NCBI GenBank assembly: GCA_037142515.1
Contig: JBAXAM010000007.1
Location: 1 to 52,445, forward strand
Direction of reading: 5' to 3'
Length of the DNA stretch: 52,445 bases
From: JBAXAM01 sp037142515
GTDB taxonomy: Bacteria; Pseudomonadota; Gammaproteobacteria; UBA9339
Under the pieces are notes generated by a model. It searched no databases. It saw only the letters and a program-made list of their open reading frames with translations, and was not told the origin of the DNA. Positions 25,710 through 34,301 of the stretch are shown one piece after another (the first letter of the stretch is position 1; the number at the start of each line of letters is the position of its first letter). A program made the translations under genes and the position numbers.

Positions 25710-26349
25710 CCATTATAAATTCCAGCTTTTAAAATTTAAAATCGGTTTTATCCCTACCATAGCAGCAAATACAATAATAGCTATAGCCAAAAAGAAAAAT
25801 GCTACTCCAGGAATATTTTTAGCTATCCATACTTTCAGCAGAGATATCGACAATAACGTCCATATTCATCTATCAGCAACAAATGGTGGTATTTCCAAAA
25901 ATCTCAAAAGATGGGTCGTACATTTACAAAAGCCGTCTGATAATCACCGCATAAATATTGACTACATCGGTAAATATTTAAAACGTCCTCCAATCGGTGA
26001 AACGCGCATTAAAAACTATGACGGCATCAAAAAAATAATGATGCGTCCAAGTACAAGAAGTTATCACCAGGCTAATTTCTCATATACACGATCGCTACTT
26101 CAAGGTTATCGTTATTTTGGCTTTTTAGCCAATCGCGTCAGAGCAAAATTACTGCCTATTGTTTATGGATTTTTTGCAATAGTCCCAACAATAAAGAATC
26201 CTTTATCTTGGCGTGACTTAATTATTATCTCAATGCATTACGATCCTTTGCTCTGCCCAAATTGCCATAATCATCTACAGTTGTCCAACATGGTTTTTAC
26301 CAAAAATAACTTTCAGTTATTACACGAAACCATAATTAACAAAAAATAA
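25696..26349 (+). pseudogene. Remnant of an IS91-family transposase
   Basis: The 217-residue frame matches the Y2-type transposase of IS91-like elements, which move by rolling-circle transposition: IHTFSRDIDNNVHIHLSATN carries the metal-binding HxH, IDYIGKYLKRPPIGETRI the catalytic-tyrosine region, and YRYFGFLANRVRAKLLPIVY the conserved C-terminal block, with a CPNCHNH cysteine motif near the end. The N-terminal zinc-finger part (about 100 residues in full-length members) is missing, and the spacing between the HxH and tyrosine blocks is much shortened, which points to internal deletion. No intact terminal sequences were seen. Confidence 0.75.
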
Positions 26350-26520
26350 TTCTTTATTGCCTAGCCGTAGTGTATCCAAAATCTGACTTTTTGCTATTTT
26401 TTATGAATATTTTTGCATAAACCGCCAAAATCTAGACATCGTCAAAATACGTATCGCAATCAAGCGATCTTATTTCTTCTGCCAAATCACAAAACTGTTG
26501 CATCTGTTTTTTTGAAGTTC

Positions 26521-26844
26521 CTATAGATATAGCAACGCTACGCGAAAAAGCAATAAATAATATTATTTACTATCCAGATGCAAAATCTGTGGCTTTAATG
26601 ACAAAGACTCTATGAGCAGGTAAAAAAAGAAGGCGACTCAATAGGCGGGTTAGTTGAATTTATTATTGGTAATCTGCCAGCTGGCCTAGGTGATCCGATT
26701 TATGAAAAACTATCGGCACGACTTGCAAGCGCGATGTTTAGCATTCCAGCGGTCAAAGGCTTTGAAATGGGCGAGGGGTTTAAAGCCGCGCAAAAAACTG
26801 TATTTGCATCACTAGTTCAGAGGTTTTTATACAGCAAAGACTAA
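26521..26844 (+). pseudogene. aroC: Internal fragment of chorismate synthase
   Basis: Two frames joined by a frameshift near 26608 give about 100 residues of chorismate synthase. The first part ends REKAINNIIYYPDAKSV and the second has KKEGDSIGGLVEF, LPAGLGDPIYEKLSARLA and IPAVKGFEMGEGF. The first half of the gene and the last 80 or so codons are absent. The fragment lies between the IS91 remnant and rsmI, overlapping the rsmI stop. On the minus strand next to it (26432-26503) a short coding-like tail (MQQFCDLAEEIRSLDCDTYF) ends at TAG; I could not assign it. Confidence 0.75.
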
Positions 26845-27689
26845 TTCAACAAAGTATTTGGCTTGCTTATCAAAAGTCGGTATAGCTGATTTTTATTAGC
26901 GCCGGTTATCTGCGCAGTTAAACTTGCTGCTTGTTTAGATGGCAACTCTGTTGCAAGCAATTTTAAAACACGTAAAATTTCAGGATTGATAGTTACTATT
27001 TTTTCCACGCCTTTTACTAAAATCACAAACTCTCCTTTTTGACGCTGCGGATCAAACAATAACCAATTTTGTACTTCAACAAGAGTATTGCCATAAATTG
27101 TTTCAAATATTTTTGTTAGTTCTTTTGCAAGAACCACATAACGATCTGGGCCAAAAACAGTGAGCATATTATTTATTGTTTGTAGCAAGCGGTGAGGCGA
27201 CTCATAAAAAACTAGGGTACGAGTTTCGGTTATTAATTCTTGCAAATACTGCAATTGCTGGTTCGGTTTTGCCGGCAAAAACCCTTCAAAAACGAACCTG
27301 TCAGTTGGCAAACCCGCGGCACTTAATGCGGCAATTGCAGCACAGGCTCCCGGAATAGGAACAACTCGAAAATTGCTTGCAATAACTGCCTTAACCAGGT
27401 GATAACCAGGATCGCTTACTAAGGGAGTACCAGCATCAGAAATTAATGCCACATTTTTCCCTTGTTGCAATTGCTTACAAATAAATTGGCTACATTTAAC
27501 TTCGTTATAATCGTGCAAAGAAACAAGCGGCGTTTTAATATCATAGTGCTGCAACAACCTATTACTATGGCGCGTGTCTTCTGCCGCAATTAGATCAACC
27601 TGTTTCAGTGTTTCTAAAGCACGCAAAGTAATATCGTTTAAATTACCGATTGGTGTAGCAACTAGAAACAGGCTGCTTGTTTTTAACAT
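26841..27689 (-). CDS. rsmI: 16S rRNA (cytidine-1402-2'-O) methyltransferase
   Basis: RsmI methylates the ribose of C1402 in the ribosomal P site. The tetrapyrrole-methylase fold shows in LFLVATPIGNLNDITLRAL, AAEDTRHSNRLL, LISDAGTPLVSDPG and PIPGACAAIAALSAAGLP; EFVILVKGVE closes the domain. Starting at ATG 27689 it has 282 residues, the usual size. The ATG overlaps the stop of the upstream methyltransferase (TAATG), so the two are coupled. The longer frame to 27728 adds 13 residues without a ribosome site. Confidence 0.95.
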   Translation of the reverse strand: MLKTSSLFLVATPIGNLNDITLRALETLKQVDLIAAEDTRHSNRLLQHYDIKTPLVSLHDYNEVKCSQFICKQLQQGKNVALISDAGTPLVSDPGYHLVKAVIASNFRVVPIPGACAAIAALSAAGLPTDRFVFEGFLPAKPNQQLQYLQELITETRTLVFYESPHRLLQTINNMLTVFGPDRYVVLAKELTKIFETIYGNTLVEVQNWLLFDPQRQKGEFVILVKGVEKIVTINPEILRVLKLLATELPSKQAASLTAQITGANKNQLYRLLISKPNTLLN

Positions 27690-28285
27690 TAAATTTTCTC
27701 GTGAAAAAACACTGTTACCCCACCCCATTCCATAGGATAAATTTTGCTTTTGATAACTTTAATTTTTTTTGCTAGCAAAGGTCTTGAAAGAGTTATAATC
27801 CTAGTGCCAATAGACAACTGGCTTTCAAGATGCTGTGCTAAATCATACATAAATTCATTATCGAAGCAAGTTGATGCTATATAAACAATATTTGCGGCAC
27901 CAAGATCAGCCTGGGTAAAATCAGCATGTATAAAATCAATAGCAGATAAATTAGGTAATTCTTTTTTACACAGCTCTAATTTTACTTGCGCCGTATTTAT
28001 CAAATCATCAAGTAATTCTATACCAACGCATTTAGCAAACGGAAAACTAAGAGCAGCATATAAAACCAAGCGGCCGCTACCAGAACCTAAATCATAAAAT
28101 GTTTCACCAGACCTTGGGCTTATTTCATTAAAAAGCTCATAAAGAGATGGCAGATGGCTTTCACCATAAACAAGAGAAATATCGTCATAGAGGCCATGTT
28201 TTTTGCGACAATTTATTGAAATAGATACGGGTGATACATCATTGTAGAGAGTGTATAAAAAATGAGTAATTTCTTTTTGGTTCAT
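27689..28285 (-). CDS. SAM-dependent methyltransferase of the DOT1-like fold
   Basis: The 198-residue product has a SAM-binding motif I (YDLGSGSGRLVLYAAL), the acidic end of beta-2 (GIELLDD), HADFTQAD and a DOT1-type STCFDNEF loop. It resembles bacterial class I methyltransferases annotated as DOT1-like histone methyltransferases; in intracellular bacteria some relatives act on host proteins, but a housekeeping target is equally possible. ATG 28285 is chosen because the longer frame to 28357 would overlap divergent murD. Only 25 bases, holding two overlapping TATAAT-like boxes, separate the two starts, so promoters must reach into the neighbouring gene. Confidence 0.7.
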   Translation of the reverse strand: MNQKEITHFLYTLYNDVSPVSISINCRKKHGLYDDISLVYGESHLPSLYELFNEISPRSGETFYDLGSGSGRLVLYAALSFPFAKCVGIELLDDLINTAQVKLELCKKELPNLSAIDFIHADFTQADLGAANIVYIASTCFDNEFMYDLAQHLESQLSIGTRIITLSRPLLAKKIKVIKSKIYPMEWGGVTVFFHEKI

Positions 28286-28310
28286 GGTGTATAGAGTATA
28301 ATATAATACA

Positions 28311-29642
28311 ATGATTAAAACTAATTCACATTTTAAGGTTATAGTTGGCTTGGGCAAAACCGGTTTGTCATGTGTACGCTATTTGGCAAGACAGGGATTT
28401 AAAATTGCAGTAGTCGATAGTCGCGCGTCTCCTCCTGAATTAGAACACTTGCGACAAAATTTTCCAGAAGTCCAAGTTCACTTAGGTGGTTTCGACACAG
28501 CTATATTAGCACAGGCAGATGAATTAATTATAAGCCCAGGAGTATCTTTACGCGAACCAGCAATTGCTGCGTGTATACAACGAGGAGTTAAGGCTATTGG
28601 TGACATAACATTATTTGCACGCGCAGCAACAGCGCCAATCATCGCCATAACTGGCTCAAACGGCAAAAGTACGGTTACCAGCATAGTTGGCCTAATGGCA
28701 GAAGCAGCGGGAAAAAAAGTAAAAGTTGGTGGCAATCTTGGTGTACCGGCGCTTGATCTCTTGGATCCCGAGGCCGAACTATACGTCTTAGAACTTTCCA
28801 GCTTTCAACTTGAAACCACATATTCACTCAAACCAACCGCCGCAACTGTTTTAAATATTTCAGAAGATCACATGGATCGATATCATAGCCAAAATGAGTA
28901 CTTAGCTGCAAAACAGCGCATTTATTCGAATTGCCAAACCGCTATAATTAATCGCGATGAGCCTTTGAGTTACGCTAATGTTTCGTTGCCCAAAAAAGTT
29001 ATTAGTTTTGGCGCAGATAAACCAGCTGGAAATAATTTTGGCATTGCTGATAATCACTTGGTTTATGGCACGAAAAATCTATTATTAATAGCCGAGCTAA
29101 AAATAAAGGGCTTGCATAACATAGCAAATGCTTTAGCGTCACTTGCCTTGGGCATAGCAGTAAATTTGCCGCCAGCAGCGATGCTTAAAACGTTGCGCGA
29201 ATTTCCAGGGCTACCACATAGGTGCCAATGGGTAGCAAATATTAATAACGTTGGTTGGTACAATGACTCCAAGGGTACTAATGTCGGAGCAACTAAATCG
29301 GCAATTGAGGGTTTGGGATCTGGTAGTCAGGGCAAGATCGTTCTTATTATCGGCGGCATTGGTAAGGATGCAGATTTTAGTGAGCTCTGTGATGCTGTAG
29401 CAAAATATGCACGCGCGGTGATATTGATTGGTAAAGATGCTTGCTTGATTGAACAGGCTTTACTTGGTACAAGCAAAATGCTACGTGCGATATCAATGGC
29501 AGAAGCCGTTACAGTGTGCATGCGCGAAGCACTGCCTGGCGATACAGTCTTACTTTCACCAGCAGCGGCAAGCTTTGACATGTTTAATAATTTTGAGCAC
29601 AGAGGTGAAGTTTTTATGGCAGAGGTAAAAAAGATTCGATGA
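28311..29642 (+). CDS. murD: UDP-N-acetylmuramoyl-L-alanine--D-glutamate ligase
   Basis: MurD adds D-glutamate to UDP-MurNAc-L-Ala in the cytoplasm. The Rossmann-like N-domain starts KVIVGLGKTGLSCVRYL, the ATP loop is ITGSNGKSTVTS near residue 115, and LELSSFQLETT, LNISEDHMDRY and WYNDSKGTNVGAT are family motifs. Its 443 residues are normal. It opens the plus-strand cell-wall and division run; its stop overlaps the ftsW start (ATGA). Confidence 0.97.
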   Translation: MIKTNSHFKVIVGLGKTGLSCVRYLARQGFKIAVVDSRASPPELEHLRQNFPEVQVHLGGFDTAILAQADELIISPGVSLREPAIAACIQRGVKAIGDITLFARAATAPIIAITGSNGKSTVTSIVGLMAEAAGKKVKVGGNLGVPALDLLDPEAELYVLELSSFQLETTYSLKPTAATVLNISEDHMDRYHSQNEYLAAKQRIYSNCQTAIINRDEPLSYANVSLPKKVISFGADKPAGNNFGIADNHLVYGTKNLLLIAELKIKGLHNIANALASLALGIAVNLPPAAMLKTLREFPGLPHRCQWVANINNVGWYNDSKGTNVGATKSAIEGLGSGSQGKIVLIIGGIGKDADFSELCDAVAKYARAVILIGKDACLIEQALLGTSKMLRAISMAEAVTVCMREALPGDTVLLSPAAASFDMFNNFEHRGEVFMAEVKKIR

Positions 29643-30841
29643 GTATTTTTTCAAAAATGAAACCTACGGTTTTTTATTATGATTACTGGCTGATATTAGT
29701 TACCGGAGCATTGCTTGCCATTGGTTTTTTATTGCTGGCATCGGCCTCAATGGGAATATCTGACAAGCTCTATCACAGTCCATTTCATTTTTTATCACAT
29801 CAGGCTATTTATCTTTTACTTGGAATAATAATTGCAGCTTTTGTGCTACAAATACCTTTGAGCTTTTGGGAAAAGTTTGGAGGCTATTTATTACTTACCA
29901 GCGTCTTTTTGTTGATGTTGGTTTTAGTTCCAGGTATTGGCCATCAAGTTAATGGTAGTATTCGTTGGCTAAGTTTTGGTCCAATATCATTACAGGTCTC
30001 TGAATTTGCTAAATTTGCCGTAATAATTTATAGCGCTGGCTATTTGCTCAGGCGTCAAGACGAAGTGCGCGCTGGCGTCAAAGGATTTGTAAAACCTTTA
30101 ATTTTGCTGGGTATAATATCTGGGCTGCTTTTGCTAGAGCCTGATTTTGGCGCAATTGTAGTAATGGTCCTAACATTACTAGGAATGATGTACTTGGCTG
30201 GCGCACGTTTATGGCAGTTTATTGTTTTACTGTTATTGGTCGGAGCAGCCTTGGGAACGCTCGCTGTTGTTTCGCCTTATCGCCTGATGCGCTTAACTTC
30301 ATTTTTAAATCCGTGGGCAAAACCATTTGATAGCGGTTATCAATTAGTACAATCACTTATTGCCTTTGGACGGGGTGGAATTTTTGGTGTAGGTTTAGGT
30401 AATAGTATTCAAAAATTATTTTACTTGCCGGAAGCACATACTGATTTTCTGTTCGCTGTGCTGGCTGAAGAACTCGGAATTATTGGACAGGTGGTAGTTA
30501 TTGGCTTATTTTCATTTTTGGTTGCACGGGCTCTTTACCTAGGGCGAATGGCAGCACAAGCTAAAAATTGGTTTGCTAGCTACCTATCCTATGGTCTAGG
30601 ATTATTGCTGGGTTTACAAATGCTTATTAATGTTGGCGTTAATCTTGGACTGCTACCAACCAAGGGGTTGACTTTGCCTTTTATGAGCTATGGTGGCAGC
30701 AGTATGCTATTTAATTGTGCGATAATAGCTGTTTTATTACGCACGTATCACGAAGTTAGAAGAGATGGGATGCATACACCAAGAGCATATTTTTTAGAAA
30801 CTAAAGTTAAAACCACTTTACAAAAAGACAGTACTATATGA
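29639..30841 (+). CDS. ftsW: Septal peptidoglycan polymerase FtsW (SEDS family)
   Basis: A 400-residue protein with about ten membrane segments, starting after a short cytoplasmic tail (LLAIGFLLLASASMGIS). SEDS motifs are present: NGSIRWLSFGPISLQVSEFAKF with the polymerase region, LEPDFGAIVVM, and GLTLPFMSYGGSSMLFN near the C-terminus. FtsW polymerises glycan strands at the septum with FtsI. It overlaps murD and murC by four bases on each side. murG, which often follows ftsW, is not between ftsW and murC here. Confidence 0.96.
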   Translation: MSIFSKMKPTVFYYDYWLILVTGALLAIGFLLLASASMGISDKLYHSPFHFLSHQAIYLLLGIIIAAFVLQIPLSFWEKFGGYLLLTSVFLLMLVLVPGIGHQVNGSIRWLSFGPISLQVSEFAKFAVIIYSAGYLLRRQDEVRAGVKGFVKPLILLGIISGLLLLEPDFGAIVVMVLTLLGMMYLAGARLWQFIVLLLLVGAALGTLAVVSPYRLMRLTSFLNPWAKPFDSGYQLVQSLIAFGRGGIFGVGLGNSIQKLFYLPEAHTDFLFAVLAEELGIIGQVVVIGLFSFLVARALYLGRMAAQAKNWFASYLSYGLGLLLGLQMLINVGVNLGLLPTKGLTLPFMSYGGSSMLFNCAIIAVLLRTYHEVRRDGMHTPRAYFLETKVKTTLQKDSTI

Positions 30842-32250
30842 CAAAATTTCTTCCAATGCGTCGCATAAAAAAGATCCATTTTGTTGGCGTGGGTGGGTCT
30901 GGGATGAGCGGTATAGCCGAGGTTCTTTTAACTCAAGGATATAACGTTACCGGTTCAGACCAAAACTCTAATATTTCGACTAAGCGCTTGGCCTCACTGG
31001 GCGCAATAATATTTCAAAGCCATAACGCTGAAAATATTTGCGGAGCAGATGCGGTTGTGGTTTCAAGCGCTATTGATGCCACCAATCCAGAGGTTCAGGC
31101 AGCTCATATAGCTCACTTACCAATTTTACCCAGAGCGCAGATGCTAGCCGAGCTAATGCGCTTTCATTACGGCATTGCTATTGCTGGAACGCATGGCAAA
31201 ACAACAACTACGAGTTTAATTGCAAGCATTCTAGCTGAAGCAAAGCTTGATCCAACTTTCGTAATCGGCGGAATATTAAACAGCGCCAGCGCCAGCGCGC
31301 GTTTGGGCGCTAGCAAATATTTTGTGGTAGAAGCAGACGAAAGCGATGCTTCATTTTTATATTTTAATCCAATGCTTAGTGTTGTTACTAATATCGACGC
31401 TGATCATATGCAAACCTATGACAACGATTTCAACAAACTTAAACAAGCATTTTTAGGCTTTTTATATAAACTACCTTTTTACGGATTAGCTGTTGTTTGT
31501 ATAGATAGCCCTGTAATTCGAGAAATTTTGCCACAAATTTCGCGCCCAGTAATTACTTATGGTTTTAGTGAAGATGCCAATGTACGCGCCTACGATTTTA
31601 AACAACAAGGGTTTGGCTGTAATTTCAAAGTTCATCGGGCACAACAAAATTCTGAGTTAAATATACATTTAAATTTACCGGGAAAGCATAATGTCTTAAA
31701 TGCCCTTGCCGCAATTATTACAGCCACTACTTGCGATGTTGATGACGGCGCCATAAGCTCTGCACTGGAAAAATTTACTGGTGTCGGACGACGGATGCAA
31801 CGCTATGGCGAGATATCAATGCCTCAGGGAAACGCCTCTTTGATTGATGATTATGGTCATCATCCACAGGAAATTCGAGCAACGTTGCAAGCTTTGCGCG
31901 CAGCATGGCCTAATCGCCGCTTGGTGCTAGCTTTTCAACCACATCGCTACACCCGTACTCAAGCCTTATTTGAAGATTTTACTTCAGTACTATCAGAAGC
32001 TGATGTATTGCTATTGATGGAGATTTATGCCGCTAGTGAAACGCCCATTGTCGGCGTCGACAGCCGTACCTTGGCACGCAATATTAGACAACGTGGCAAA
32101 ATTGAGCCTATTTTTGTAGCGAATAATGATGAGTTATGCAATATATTGCCAATGGTCTTGCGCGAAGGCGATATTTTATTGATCCAGGGAGCGGGAAGTA
32201 TTGGCGCGATTGCACCAAAACTGCAACAGAAGTTTGGCGCGCAAAAATAG
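30838..32250 (+). CDS. murC: UDP-N-acetylmuramate--L-alanine ligase
   Basis: MurC links L-alanine to UDP-MurNAc, the first step of stem-peptide synthesis. The N-domain reads IHFVGVGGSGMSGIAEVL, the ATP loop IAGTHGKTTTTSL near residue 119, then EADESDASFLYF, HNVLNALAAI and DDYGHHPQEIRATL. At 470 residues it is full length. It ends 72 bases before fic, the only real gap between murD and ftsQ, and that gap contains the fic operator. Confidence 0.97.
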   Translation: MTKFLPMRRIKKIHFVGVGGSGMSGIAEVLLTQGYNVTGSDQNSNISTKRLASLGAIIFQSHNAENICGADAVVVSSAIDATNPEVQAAHIAHLPILPRAQMLAELMRFHYGIAIAGTHGKTTTTSLIASILAEAKLDPTFVIGGILNSASASARLGASKYFVVEADESDASFLYFNPMLSVVTNIDADHMQTYDNDFNKLKQAFLGFLYKLPFYGLAVVCIDSPVIREILPQISRPVITYGFSEDANVRAYDFKQQGFGCNFKVHRAQQNSELNIHLNLPGKHNVLNALAAIITATTCDVDDGAISSALEKFTGVGRRMQRYGEISMPQGNASLIDDYGHHPQEIRATLQALRAAWPNRRLVLAFQPHRYTRTQALFEDFTSVLSEADVLLLMEIYAASETPIVGVDSRTLARNIRQRGKIEPIFVANNDELCNILPMVLREGDILLIQGAGSIGAIAPKLQQKFGAQK

Positions 32251-32262
32251 AAATCACTTGCC

Positions 32263-32310
32263 TTATCTGCGTATTATCTGCATAATATAGGCGCTTATAA
32301 ATGCAGATAA
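32263..32310 (+). promoter_or_regulatory. Palindromic operator/promoter in front of fic
   Basis: TTATCTGCAT (32274-32283) and ATGCAGATAA (32301-32310) are perfect 10-base inverted arms around 17 bases; a third half-site TTATCTGC lies at 32263-32270. A CATAAT-type -10 candidate (32281-32286) falls at the left arm. The arms lie just upstream of fic, whose C-terminus looks like a winged helix, so autoregulation is the simplest reading (inference). Confidence 0.6.
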
Positions 32311-32322
32311 AATACCGTTATT

Positions 32323-33414
32323 ATGCCGATAAAATTTGAACCGCACTATATTATTACACCTAAAATAGCCAATTACCTCATGCGAATTGAAGCAGCAAAA
32401 GGGCAGATTGGGTCTCTGCCTTTAACACCAACGGTTTTAGCTTCTTTGCGCGAAACAGCACGACTTTATACAACACACTACTCCACCATGATAGAGGGCA
32501 ACGCCCTCTCTCCAGATCAAGTTAAAAAAATTCTGAAACACAAGGGGCATTTTCCAGGCCGTGAACGCGATGAAAAAGAAGTGAAGGGCTATTACGCTGC
32601 TTTAGCTCAAGTTGAACAATGGGTATCGACAGGAACAAAGGTAACTGAAAAAACAGCACAAACACTTCACGCTCTTGTTATGAGCAACGGTAAAACAAAA
32701 ATCAAACCATCGTTATATCGAGACGGTCAAAACGCGATCTACGACGGCAGAACACGAGCGCTTGTCTATATGCCTCCAGAAACAAAAGATGTTCTAGGCC
32801 TTATGCAGGGTATGGTGACCTGGATCGGCAAAAACATTGATTTGCCGTGTCCAATTGTCGCCGGGATCGTTCATTATCAATTTACCACCATGCACCCCTA
32901 CTATGATGGTAATGGCAGAACAGCTAGACTGCTAACAACAATGGTATTGCACTTAGGAGGATACGACTTAAAAGGGTTGTATTCCTTAGAAGAATACTAC
33001 GCGCGCAATCTTGATGCGTATTATGAAGCTATAAGCGTTGGGAATTCTCACAATTACTATATGGGAAGAGCCGAAGCAAATATCACCAAATGGATAGAAT
33101 ATTTTGTGGAAGGGATGGCTATTGCATGTGAAAATGTTTTGCGACGAATGGCAGAAGCTAATATTAAGGGCTCGCACGATCAAGGCATGCTTATACGAAA
33201 ACTTGATCCAAAACAACGCAAAGTTCTCGAGTTATTCCAAGAATTTGTTACAGTTACTGCAGGCCAAATTGGAGCGTTATTTGGCTTTAGGCCACGAACC
33301 AGCGCGCAAATATGTGCAACTTGGGTGGCAAGTGGTTTTTTGAAAGTTGCTGATACTTCAAATAAGGGACGAAAATACAAGCTTTCCAAGCAATACGAAG
33401 CTTTAATGTCATGA
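32323..33414 (+). CDS. Fic-family AMP-transferase with C-terminal winged helix
   Basis: The 363-residue product has the complete catalytic motif HPYYDGNGRTAR (His191) and, on the N-terminal side, an inhibitory helix STMIEGN (Glu58), which makes it a self-inhibited class II Fic protein. Active Fic enzymes transfer AMP or a related group to Ser, Thr or Tyr of a target. The last 80 residues (LDPKQRKVLELFQEF, VTAGQIGALFGFRPRTSAQI, NKGRKYKLS) look like a winged helix-turn-helix. The gene sits inside the murC-murB interval, has its own palindromic operator, and its stop overlaps murB (ATGA), so it is translationally coupled to cell-wall synthesis. ddl, often present hereabouts, is absent. Confidence 0.9.
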   Translation: MPIKFEPHYIITPKIANYLMRIEAAKGQIGSLPLTPTVLASLRETARLYTTHYSTMIEGNALSPDQVKKILKHKGHFPGRERDEKEVKGYYAALAQVEQWVSTGTKVTEKTAQTLHALVMSNGKTKIKPSLYRDGQNAIYDGRTRALVYMPPETKDVLGLMQGMVTWIGKNIDLPCPIVAGIVHYQFTTMHPYYDGNGRTARLLTTMVLHLGGYDLKGLYSLEEYYARNLDAYYEAISVGNSHNYYMGRAEANITKWIEYFVEGMAIACENVLRRMAEANIKGSHDQGMLIRKLDPKQRKVLELFQEFVTVTAGQIGALFGFRPRTSAQICATWVASGFLKVADTSNKGRKYKLSKQYEALMS

Positions 33415-34301
33415 AAAACATTTTTCTTAAATTACGTGGTAAGTTGCAACAAAACCATTTGTTAGCTGAATACACTTCTTGGAAAATTGGAGGAGCAGCA
33501 GAGTATTTTTATGAACCCGCAGACTTAGAAGACCTGAGTATTTTGCTGCAAAGCTGGAAACAAAGACCAATTACAGTTCTTGGTGCTGCTACTAACGTCT
33601 TAATTCGAGACAGGGGCATCAAAGGATTAATAGTTTATTTGCGTAATTGCCTTAATGAATTAAATCAAATTAATGATTTTACGCTGCGAGTTAAAGCTGG
33701 GGTTAGTCTGGCACGCTTATTGCAAAAATGCCTAGACTTAGGCATGTGTGATGCCGCTTTTATGGCTGGTATTCCAGGCACTGCCGGCGGAGCATTAGCA
33801 ATGAATGCCGGAGCAAATGGAGACTGTATTTGGAATCACGTTGCTTGCGTCGAAACTATTAATCGCTCTGGTGAAATTAAGTTGAGACAAGCAAAAGAAT
33901 TTGTCGCTGATTACCGCCAAGTTACTGGACTAACCACCGAAGAGTGGTTTGTCGCCGCACAATTAACTTTCACACACGGTAATATACAAAAAATGCAATT
34001 ACAAATAGGCGAATATTTACAAAAACGTAGAAACTCACAACCGCTTGATTTACCCAGTTGTGGTTCTGTGTTTCGCAATCCACAAGGTGATTATGCCGCC
34101 AGACTAATTGAAGCAAGTGGACTCAAAGGCAGGCAAATTGGTGGCGCTAAAATTTCAGAAAAACATGCTAATTTCATCGTCAATTGCGGTGGAGCCTTAG
34201 CTGTTGATGTCGAGGCGTTAATGCGAGAAATCATGCTCACAGTAAAATCTGAACACGGGATTGATTTGGTTCCCGAGGTTCATATCTTGGGAGAAAAATA
34301 A
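33411..34301 (+). CDS. murB: UDP-N-acetylenolpyruvoylglucosamine reductase
   Basis: MurB uses FAD and NADPH to make UDP-N-acetylmuramate. The FAD domain shows YTSWKIGGAAEYFYEP, VLGAATNVLIRD and MAGIPGTAGGALAMNAGANG; the catalytic Ser lies in LPSCGSVFRNP and the C-domain ends KHANFIVNCGGALAVDV. At 296 residues it is the shorter, type II-like form. It starts inside the fic stop. Its TAA (34299-34301) is in the same frame as ftsQ, which begins directly behind it. Confidence 0.96.
   Translation: MKNIFLKLRGKLQQNHLLAEYTSWKIGGAAEYFYEPADLEDLSILLQSWKQRPITVLGAATNVLIRDRGIKGLIVYLRNCLNELNQINDFTLRVKAGVSLARLLQKCLDLGMCDAAFMAGIPGTAGGALAMNAGANGDCIWNHVACVETINRSGEIKLRQAKEFVADYRQVTGLTTEEWFVAAQLTFTHGNIQKMQLQIGEYLQKRRNSQPLDLPSCGSVFRNPQGDYAARLIEASGLKGRQIGGAKISEKHANFIVNCGGALAVDVEALMREIMLTVKSEHGIDLVPEVHILGEK

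Noticed and set aside
26432..26503. Short minus-strand tail MQQFCDLAEEIRSLDCDTYF...
   Set aside because: It looks coding-like but is too short to assign and has no upstream continuation; it is mentioned only with the aroC fragment.
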